Origin: Acidimicrobiales bacterium
Lineage (GTDB): Bacteria > Actinomycetota > Acidimicrobiia > Acidimicrobiales > Aldehydirespiratoraceae
Length of the DNA: 64,000 nt
Direction of reading: 5' to 3'
Assembly (NCBI GenBank): GCA_041394245.1
Contig: JAWKIR010000003.1
Location: 434,001-498,000, forward strand
In this document: positions 15,572-24,600 of the stretch, piece by piece
Layout of the letters: each line of letters begins with the position of its first letter
How positions within the stretch are numbered: the stretch's first letter is position 1
The notes under the pieces: generated by a model
The model's input: the letters and a program-made list of their open reading frames with translations, nothing else
Told to the model about the DNA's origin: nothing
Database searches by the model: none
Translations under genes and position numbers: made by a program

Positions 15572-18065
15572 GGACGGTGACCGTGCCCCAGAACTGGGGG
15601 TGCTCGATGAACACGAAAGTGTACTCCCCCGGCGGCGTGTCGCTTTGGATGACGAGGCTCGCCTCGCCGGTCGCGTCCCAACGATCGGTGACGATCGGGG
15701 CCGGCGCCCCCGTCGTCGGCGAGTCGGTGAACACGCCGCCGATCTGGATCTGGACCGACGGGTCGTCGACCGATTGGAGCATCACGTCGTCGCCCATCGT
15801 GGTCGCGCCGCCGAGCCCGGCCGGATCGAAGGCCACGGTGAGCGGCGTGTCGACGGAGATGACCGCCATGTCGGACGACAACCGAATGGTCGGGCCGACG
15901 AGCGGCACGATGTCGCGATCGCCGATCGGGGCTGCGAGGGTGATCTCGAACCGATCGGGTTCGAAGCACGGAAGAATCGACGGTCCGAACCGGGGCAGGA
16001 GCGGGACGGCGATCTCGACGCGGTCATCCGACTCGACGACCTGGGGCGGCAGCAGCCGCTCCTCGTAGATCACTCCGCACTGGGCGGCGTTGACCACGGT
16101 GAATACGGTGTCGTCGGGGCCGTCAATGGTGGACTCGTCGACCGTCCACTCCAGCGTGCCCGGCGGTGCGGTGAACGCGCCGACCGGCGGCAGGAGGAAG
16201 AAGCAGATGTCGTCGGGTTCGGCCCGATCGGCGAGGAAGTCGATCGTCGGCTGGTAGCGGCGATACAGGCCGATCTGGAGGCGGCCGCCGTTGATGCTCG
16301 AGCCCGAGTAGAACATCGTCGCGTCGGTGAGTCCGTCGGCGTTGAGACGGATGCGAAGGGCCTCGAGCTCAGCCGAACGTTGCGGTGTGGTCGCCGCCGG
16401 GTCGAGGGTCGCCGGACAGTCGGGGAACACCATGTCGGTGGCCTCGACGTGGACGTCGCTGACGTCGCCGTCGGCCACCGGGCCTGCGACGGCGGGTTGG
16501 GGATGGGTTCCGAACGTCTCGCAGCCCTGGCCCCTCGGCGGCAACGGTGCCTCACCGATCTCGAAGACGAACGACGGACTCGGCACCCACTCGGCGACTG
16601 CGTCGACCACCCGGAGCGCGGTCAGCCGGCGGCTGAACCGCTCGTCGTCGATCGGCGCGTCCCACTGATCGTACAGGTCCCCGTCGGGGTTGCACGTGAA
16701 CACGTGGTCACCATCGACGGGTACGGACACCAGGTCGCCTCGGGGGTCTTCCAGGGGCGCCACTCCGTCGAGGAACGTCAGGAAAACCTGGCCGTTGCGG
16801 CCGTCGACGACATCGTCGGCTCCGTCGCCGTCGAGGTCCGGAATCAGCCAGCCCCATTCCGGACCCATGGACGACTCGCCGTCGCCGTCGCCCTCGTCGA
16901 CCGGACCGGTGACCTCAAGGGTGCCGTTGAGCTCGGGGTTGGCGACGAGGCGGGCGAAGTACGTCCCCGCGGGGACGCCCTCGGGGACCACGATCGTGCC
17001 GGCGCCGGTCACGGGCCACTGGTCGGTGGCGACCTCGCCGACGGTGCCGGCCACCGGCGTGGTGCTGAAGACGTCGGAGACCTGGAACTGCACGGTCGGA
17101 TCGTCGGCGTGCTGGAAGATCACGTCGTCGCCCATCGTCGACTCCGACGCCACGTTGACCGGATCGAAGGTGAAGTCGGCCGTGGTCCCGATGCCGACCG
17201 GGTCATCGAAGAAGAGCGTCCCCGGCTCGGCCGCGATCTCCGGATCACCCGCGCCTGCTGCGTCGAACTCGTAGGTCGTCGGTGCCGGACAGTCGTCGGT
17301 GAACTCGGTCTGGCCCCGACCCACCGCGATACCCAGCGCTGCGGTGTCGTCGTCCTGCCGGATGAACGGCTCCACCCACTCGCCCTTCGGCTCACACCCG
17401 ACGGCGCGAACGACCACCCGACCGTCGACGAGTTCGACCTCGACCTCGGCCAACTCGGGCGGCAGGTTGCGCAGACCGAACGCCGGGAACTCCAGGCACA
17501 CGTCGGCGGGGTCGACCCGGTCGGCGAGCCACCGCAGCGTCGGTTCGTAGCGCGACGAGAGCCCGACCGACGGCACCCCCCAGATCGACTGCGGTCCGCC
17601 CGAACTGCCGACGAAGGGCTGGTCGTGGAGTCCGGCGTCGCGCAGGTTCTCGATGACCGCCTCCAGCTCGGCCGCCCGCTCGCCCGTCGGTGGCCCGGGC
17701 TCGCCGTTCACCCCACACTCGACGAAACCGAACGTCTCGGTCGTCTCCACGTGGAAGTCGCTCATCGTTGCGGTCACACCGTCGGCGCCGACCGGGTCCT
17801 CGACCGCCGGGACGAGTTCAACCGGAGCATCCGGGACGGACGAGGTCGTGGACGGCGGGTCGTCGACCGCTTCCACGTCGGGTTCGTCGTCGCCGGTCAG
17901 GGCCACGGCCGCGCCGACGCCGATGACGGCCACGAGCGCCACCGCAGCGGCACCCACCGCTCGACGGCGACGACGACGCCGGGCCACACGGTCAGCCACA
18001 TCGGCCGCGTCGAAGGACGCGGTCGCGGCCACGGAAGACGCAATTCGGTCGTCGAAGTCGTTCAT
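15561..18065 (-). CDS. membrane-anchored protein with internal duplication, sigma-factor partner
   Basis: An 834-residue protein of unknown function. Residues 1-35 are cytoplasmic and end in a run of Arg, 36-57 form one transmembrane helix, and the rest should be extracytoplasmic. The exported part holds two diverged copies of one module (about residues 95-415 and 525-834): SDFHVETTETF...SAELEAL-like helices, SSRYEPTLRWLADR / YRRYQPTIDFLADR, and TMGDDVIFQHADDPTVQFQV / TMGDDVMLQSVDDPSVQIQI. An acidic DLDGDGADD loop (~residue 415) may bind calcium. Its ATG overlaps the stop of the ECF sigma gene as ATGA. The position suggests a sigma-regulating membrane partner, but no zinc-finger anti-sigma motif is seen. 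Confidence 0.6.
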   Translation of the reverse strand: MNDFDDRIASSVAATASFDAADVADRVARRRRRRRAVGAAAVALVAVIGVGAAVALTGDDEPDVEAVDDPPSTTSSVPDAPVELVPAVEDPVGADGVTATMSDFHVETTETFGFVECGVNGEPGPPTGERAAELEAVIENLRDAGLHDQPFVGSSGGPQSIWGVPSVGLSSRYEPTLRWLADRVDPADVCLEFPAFGLRNLPPELAEVEVELVDGRVVVRAVGCEPKGEWVEPFIRQDDDTAALGIAVGRGQTEFTDDCPAPTTYEFDAAGAGDPEIAAEPGTLFFDDPVGIGTTADFTFDPVNVASESTMGDDVIFQHADDPTVQFQVSDVFSTTPVAGTVGEVATDQWPVTGAGTIVVPEGVPAGTYFARLVANPELNGTLEVTGPVDEGDGDGESSMGPEWGWLIPDLDGDGADDVVDGRNGQVFLTFLDGVAPLEDPRGDLVSVPVDGDHVFTCNPDGDLYDQWDAPIDDERFSRRLTALRVVDAVAEWVPSPSFVFEIGEAPLPPRGQGCETFGTHPQPAVAGPVADGDVSDVHVEATDMVFPDCPATLDPAATTPQRSAELEALRIRLNADGLTDATMFYSGSSINGGRLQIGLYRRYQPTIDFLADRAEPDDICFFLLPPVGAFTAPPGTLEWTVDESTIDGPDDTVFTVVNAAQCGVIYEERLLPPQVVESDDRVEIAVPLLPRFGPSILPCFEPDRFEITLAAPIGDRDIVPLVGPTIRLSSDMAVISVDTPLTVAFDPAGLGGATTMGDDVMLQSVDDPSVQIQIGGVFTDSPTTGAPAPIVTDRWDATGEASLVIQSDTPPGEYTFVFIEHPQFWGTVTVPVL

Positions 18066-18556
18066 GCTCCCGGCCTTTCATCGGCGGACAGATCGTCGAT
18101 GAACCCCTGCGACCGAAGCCGGTCGAGGGCCTGGCTGGTGGCCGCCTTGACCGTGCCTTCGGCGCAGCCGAGGTGCTCGGCCGCCTCGGCCACCGAGAGG
18201 CCCAGGTAGAAGCGGGCCACCAACGTCGCCCGCTGGCGCTCCGGCAGCGCCGAGACCGCATCACGGATGGCGACACCCTCGGCCGGGTCGACGACGACTG
18301 GTGCGGCCGACTGCCGCGCCCGCCGCTCGATCGCCCGTCGGCGCCACCGCGACACGGCCAGGTTACGGGCCGTGCGGAACGTCCAACCCTCCGGTGACGC
18401 CATCGAACCGACGGTGTCCCACCGCTCCCACGCCCGGGCCAGCGCCTCCTGCGCGAGCTCCTCGGCGAGGTGGCGGTCGCCGGTGTAGAGCACGAGCGCG
18501 GCGACGAGCCGCCCTCGCACGTCTGCACAGAACTCGGCCGGGTCAACGGGATTCAT
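18062..18556 (-). CDS. ECF (SigE-like) RNA polymerase sigma factor
   Basis: A 164-residue ECF sigma factor. Region 2 is seen in TGDRHLAEELAQEALARAW and EGWTFRTARNLAVSRWRR, and region 4 in LPERQRATLVARFYLGLSVAEAAEHL and GTVKAATSQALDRLR. The pattern resembles the SigE (ECF) subfamily of actinobacteria. ATG 18556 is chosen; a longer frame begins in the repeat element upstream and would add 28 repeat-derived and basic residues. It is coupled to the 834-residue membrane protein, which is the likely signal receiver or regulator. Confidence 0.9.
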   Translation of the reverse strand: MNPVDPAEFCADVRGRLVAALVLYTGDRHLAEELAQEALARAWERWDTVGSMASPEGWTFRTARNLAVSRWRRRAIERRARQSAAPVVVDPAEGVAIRDAVSALPERQRATLVARFYLGLSVAEAAEHLGCAEGTVKAATSQALDRLRSQGFIDDLSADERPGA

Positions 18557-18597
18557 CGCCACATGAACGCTTTCCCCCACCGATCGGTTTAGTCGCC

Positions 18598-18655
18598 GCT
18601 GTAGCGGGTGTCTGACACCGCTGTAGCGGGTGTCTGACACCGGTGTGGCGGGTCA
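18598..18655 (-). repeat. palindromic intergenic repeat, copy 4 (two cores)
   Basis: Cores GGTGTCTGACACC at 18607-18619 and 18629-18641, again 22 bases apart, each preceded by CTGTAGCG. The distal end GGTGTGGCGGG runs directly into the stop codon of the giant surface-protein gene. Confidence 0.9.
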
Positions 18656-21600
18656 GGGGGTGGTGAGCGGGGGGCCGGCGGACCGGCGGCGGCGGGCCTC
18701 GAACACGAGGGCGCAGCCGAGCAGGATGAGGATCAGGGCCCAGCCGACGAAGCGGAGGACGTCGGAGCCGGTGATCGCGAGGATCGACTGGGCCGGTGTT
18801 TCGCTTCGTCGCGTGATGCCGGTGTCGGACGCCGTGATCTCATCGATCACCTCGCTCGGGATCGGGGTGCCGCCGACGGTGTTGCCACCCTCGACGATGC
18901 CGACGTTGACGATCGACTGCCCCTCGGGTCCGGTCACCGCCGTCGTGAGGACGATGGTGCTCGACGCATCAACGGCCAGCACGACATCGGTCGTGCAGGT
19001 CACCAGCTGACCGGCGGCGGCGCAGTCGAAGTCGTCGCTCTGCGCACTCACGTAGGCGAGCCCGGCGGGTAGGTCATCGGTGACGGTGATCGTGTCGTTG
19101 GTCGGCGAGGGACCGAAGTTGGTCACCTCGAGGGTCCAGTCGACGGTCTCACCGGTGACGAGCTCGCCACCGAGCGTCTTCTCGATCCCCAACAGAGCCA
19201 GCGGGATCTCGACCTCGTCGGTGTCGGTGTCGTTCTCGGGGACGGTGTCGGGAAGGCCGCCGGTCACCTCGACCGCCGCCGTGTTGACCACCCCGGGCGC
19301 CGCCTCGGCACCGACGGCGACGGTGACCTCGAGCGTCGACGTCGCCCCGACGGCCAACGGACCGGCGGTCAGGTCACAGGTGATCGACTGACCGGCGACG
19401 ACGCACGACCAGTCGTCGGCGGCGATCGCGGTCGGGGTGAGCCCGGCCGGGATGTCGTCGGTGACGGTGATGACGCCCTCGGACACCGCGGGACCGTTGT
19501 TGGTGACCGTCAGCGTCCAGACGGCATCGCTGCCGACGGCGAAGACGCCGCTCGACGTCTTCGCGATGGCGATGTCGGCCTCGCGGCGTTCACCGAAGTC
19601 GACATCGTCGCGGTTCTCGCCGGCCCCGAGAACGACCTGGGTGGTGCGGTCACGTCCGCCGTCGAGGTCGTGGGTGGCGGCCACACCGGCCGGCAACGTG
19701 GTCGGGTCGATCGAGACCGTGTAGATGCCCGGGGCCAGGTTGCCGACCCCGTAGAGGCCGCCGCCGGCCGTCGTGGTGAGGTACTCGACATCGTCGAGCG
19801 ACTCGTCGACGCCCACGGTCGCCGGGTCGTCGCCGAGCACTCCGTCGAAGCCGGCGAACTGCACGATCACGTCGACGCCGTCGAGCGGGGTCTCTCCGCC
19901 GTCCTGGACGCCATCGCCGTTGTCGTCGAGCCAGACGTAGTCACCGATGCTCCCGGTGCCGGTGTAGCCGAAGTCGACGTCGAGATAGCTCGGGTTCGCT
20001 CCCGTCAGCGTGATCGAGGTGACGATGCCGTCCATCACGCCGGGCTCGGCATTGTTGGCCTGCGTGTCGGTGATGTCGGGGGTGTCGACCAGCTCGAAGG
20101 TCTGCGAGAGCCCCGCGGGCAGGTCGGCCGTGTCGACGGTGACCGTGAGGGCGATGTCCTGGGGAAGACCGGTGAAGGAGTACTCCCCGTCGGCGTTGGT
20201 GGTGGTCGTGAGGGTGATCGTGGAGCCGTCGCCCGGGTCGAGCCACGACACGGTCACGTCGATGCCGGCGATGCCCGGTTCCCCGGCGTCCTGCACACCG
20301 TCGTTGTCGACGTCGAACCAGATGCGGTTGCCGAGGTCGGCGTTGGTCGGCGTGAGGCTGGCCGAGTCGTTGTCGTCCTCGTCGGGACCCACGCCGTCGT
20401 CGTGGTTGCCCGGCGTGGAATCGATGTCCCACTGGCTCGCCGACTCGACCTCGGCGATGTTGAGGATCGTCGTCGAGGCGTTGATCCGCACGACGATGTC
20501 GAGCGTGGCCGAAGCGCCCGGGGCCAGCGGCGACGCGAGCGTCCATGCGTCGGTGGTGTCGTCATAGGCGCCGTTGGCCGAGATGGCCGAGTCGAACACG
20601 ACCCCCGCGGGGAGCACGTCGGTCACGACGACATCGGTCGCGGTGTCGACCGCGACACCGCTGTCGTCGTTGGTGACCGTGACCCGGTAGGTCACGAAAT
20701 CGCCGAAGAAGTAGGGCGCCGATTCGACGATCGACTTGTCGATGGTCAGATCGATCCGGCGAATCCGTGCCGTTGCGTCGTCGGAACCGTGGACGCCGTC
20801 GGGCGCGCCGTTGTCGTCTCCGTACCCCCCGGTCTCGTTGGCCGACTCGCCGGTCGCGTCGTCGCCGGCAACACCGGAGTCGTTGACATGGTCGAAGGTG
20901 CCGGTCGTTCCCAGCGTCAGCAGCGATGCCTGCGGCTGGACGTCGAACTCGATCACGAACGAGTCACCCGCATCGAGCTGGGCGACGACGTCGGTCCACA
21001 GCAGGGGACCGACGGGACCGCCGGTGGGATCGGCCAGCGCGCCGAGCCCGCCACCGGTGTCGATCTGCGCGGAACCGGCCTGATACAGCCAGCCGGTGGG
21101 GAGCACGTCGTCGACGTCGATGTCGAAGGCCGACACCGGGCCGTCGTTGAAGACCTCGAGGCGCCAGCGGAAGTCCTCGCCCACCCGCGCGTCGGTCGCA
21201 TCCATGCCGGCGGCCGGGGTCTTCTGGATCACGAGATCGGGGAACCCGACGGTCAACGTGTTGGTGTCGGCCGTCACCGGGTTGCGGGCGCCGCCGTATT
21301 CCGGCACGTCGGTGCCATCGGGAACCGCCGCCCGGTCGGCCGTGGAGAGGCCCCAGTAGCTGGTGACATCGGCCGTGTTGACCAGGTCCTGATCGTCGGC
21401 GAGATCGGCGGACGGGCCGATGACGACGTCGTAGGTGAAGGTCACGGATCCACCGGACGCGGCGACCGGTCCGGTCACCGTCCAGGTGAGGGTGCGGGGT
21501 CCGGCGCCGTCGAAGACCGGCGCGGGTGACCCGGTGACGTTGAACGGCACGCCGGCGCCTTCGGCCGGCAACGTGTCGACCACGGTGAGATCGTGCGCGT

Positions 21601-24600
21601 CGCCGTCGCCGTTGTTGGTGACGGTCACCGTGAAGCGGTGGGTGGCACCCACCTCGGTGTCGCACGCATCGGCGTCGAGGGCCGCCTCACAGGTCGTCGG
21701 ACCCGGGTCGAGCACCTGCACGTCCTTGTCGATCACCAGCAGCGGCTCGATGACGTCGATGGTCTCCGCTTCGGGGCCGACCGTCTCGTCCCACACCTCA
21801 CCGTCGAGATCCGACACGTCGTCGGGGTCGACGGCGATCTCGTCGGTCTCGTGCCACACCACGGTGGCTGCGTTGTCGCCCGTCGACGCAGTCGTGGCCG
21901 CGAGGTCGACATGGGTCGAGTACGGCAGCGTGATCCGGCATTCGGTGCCGTTGGCGAACACGTCGCCGAGATACCAGCCGGCGGTCTGGCCGTCGGGGGT
22001 GAGGGCGACGACATCGCCGGCGACGAGTGCACCACCGCCGACCCGCTCGCACTCGGGCCCGCTGATGACCGCCGTGCCGTAGCTGTCGAACTCGAGGAAC
22101 GCGGGCAGCGTGTCGAACGCGGTCATGTCGAAGGCCCGGTTGTCGGGCGGGACAGCCACGGTGATCTCGAAGTCGACCGCCTCGCCGACGGCGTAGGTGG
22201 TCGTGTCGGTGTCGGTCAGGTCGAACGGGTCGCTGTCGAACGGAGCGACGTCCTTGGCCAGCGCGGCGAGCGGGAGCTCGACGGTGTCGGTGTCGGAGTC
22301 GGAGTAGGTCGTGCGTTCGTTCGCGGCAGGGCCGTCGTCGGCCCGGCTCTCGGCTGTGACCGTGCTCGTGTTGGTGAGCTGGGTGCTCGCCACCGCCGGA
22401 CTGTCGATCGTCACCGTGTAGCTGATCGTCAGCGAGTCGCCGACCTCGAGCGCAGCGAGAGCCGGCACTTCCACCTGGGTCCAGGTGATGGTCCCCTCGG
22501 CGCTGGCCGGCACGCCGGCAGCGAACACTCCGCCGTCGGGGTTGTCGGCGGGAACGCCGGGTGCGAACGACACGCCATCGGGAAGCACGTCGGTAACGAC
22601 CAGGTCGTAGGCCGCTGAGTTGCGTCCGGCACCGGCATCGGGATTGCTGATCTCCAGCGTGTAGGTGACCGTGTCGCCCGGTGCGACATTGCTGAGGCCG
22701 TCGGCGGGGGCATCAGTGTCGGTGCCGTCGTCGGACTTGGCGATCTGCGGGTTCGGTTCGAGAACGTTGGTCGTGATCCGGGGCGAGGAGGCCGTCGGGA
22801 CCGGGTCGCCCGATGCCGTGTTCCAGTCGGCGTCGACCGTGTTGCGGATCGTGTCGCCCGCATCGACGCCGGGTGCGTCGTTGACGTCCACCGTGAAGGT
22901 CAGCGAGACCAGGTCATCGAGGCTGCCCACGGCGTTGCTCCACGCGGCCGGGAAGGTGACGGTGACGTCGTCGGCGGCTACTGCCACCACGAGGTCGCCC
23001 GCGTTCTGGCTGACGGAGCCGTCGACGTCGAAGTAGCCGGCGGTCGCCGACGTGATGGTCAGCGGGATGGTGGTGGCGCCGTCGTCGAGACTCAGCCCAC
23101 CGGCGTCGAAGCTCACGAAGTCGATCTCGGTGTCGAGATCATCAGTGATCACTGCGTCGTACAAGTCCACACCTTCGGGAATGGTGACGTCGAAGGTGTA
23201 GGTGATGAGTTCGCCGATGGTGGCGCTCTGCGTCACTGCGGACGCCGGCGTGTTGGAGCTGTTGGTGCCACCGGCGTCGGTGTCGCTCGAGGTCTGGACC
23301 TTGACGACGGTGACGTCGGGGATCACGACGGTGGTCTGGTCGCGTGCACTGGTCGCGTTCTCCGCGGCCTGGTTGTCCTCGTCGATGTTGTCGGTCGGGA
23401 CATAGGTCGGTGTCGTTCCGGCGTTGCCGTCGCTGCCCGTGTAGTCACGCACGCCGGCGTCGTTCACCAGGTCCTGCCCGGCCGCGATCGTCGCCGGCAC
23501 GGTGATCGAGTACGACAGGGTGCTCGTCTCCTGCGGCGCGAGGTCGGCGATCGTCATCGTGAGGACACTGCGCCCGTCGGTGGCCTGGCCCCCGAGCGGG
23601 TAGCTCCCGTCGCCCGGGTCGAGGCAGGTGACGACCTCACCGGTCGTGAGGGTGGCGGCGGTTGTGACGTCGGCACAGACGATGCCGGCCGGGAGGATGT
23701 CCCACGTGCGGATGTCGAAGGCCGACGCGTAGAGGTCCTCCGTCGGGTTGGCGCCCGCCTCGAAGTCGTTCGTGATGTCGACCTCGTAGTCGAACACGTC
23801 GAGCTGCACCCCGCTCTCCGCGCCGTCGTCGGTCGGCTGCCCGGTCGGGGCGTTGCGCTTGTCGAGCACGATGTGGGGTTCCACGTGCGGATAGCCGGCC
23901 TGGTCGCGACTCGAGAACGTCACCCCACCGCTGTTGTCGTTGTTCTGGAGGGTCAGCTTCGCAAGGTTGTCGATGATGTCGACACCGGTGACGTCGCGGG
24001 GATCGTCGGACAGCCGGACCGAGAAGATCACCTCGAACCGATCGGCGGTGTTGTCGACGTAGAGGTCGGTGCCACCGCCGGGGATCGTGCTGCCGAGCGC
24101 CCAGCTCAACGCCTCGTCGGTCGCACCGCTCGGCGCGGTGCCGGGGCCGGCCACGAAGTCGTAGGCCTCGTCGATCACAGCGTCGTTCACCGTGAAGACC
24201 TGACCCGTGTTGGTGTCATCGCCCCAGAACGCCTCGAAGACCGAATCCGGCGGGATGAAGTCGGACACCACCGGATTGCGGAAGTGCAGGTCGCCGATGA
24301 AGTCGACGACGATCCGGTAACACACGCGATCGCCGGGCCGGTAGGCCCAATTCGCCTCATCGGGCGTGGGCGGCGCTTCGCTGGTGAAGGTGGCGGCATC
24401 ACAGTCCAGCGTGACCCCGGGCGCGGTCGGCTGTGACACGCTCTTGTCGATGTTGACGACGCTCGATGCCTGGCCGGCCGACGACGCGTCCGGCGTGGTC
24501 TCGGTGACCCGGTCGAGGTCGACGGCGCCGTCCGTGATCGGACTGGTTGTCGCAGTGACGTCGACCTCGTTGGTGAACGCGTCGGCGCCGACGACCGGTG

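Noticed and set aside
15600..18209. 869-codon open frame on the plus strand opposite the duplicated membrane protein
   Set aside because: It is antisense to a gene with clear signal and repeat structure, its product is Arg/Val/Asp-biased with no family motif, and such long shadow frames are expected at this GC content.
18598..18640. Starts giving a VSDTRYSG... N terminus for the sigma factor and other proteins
   Set aside because: These residues come from the palindromic repeat; better starts lie downstream. Only for the gene at 27316 is no alternative available.
19670..21529. 619-codon plus-strand frame inside the giant surface-protein gene
   Set aside because: Shadow of the DUF11 repeats; low-complexity composition, no motif and no ribosome-binding site.
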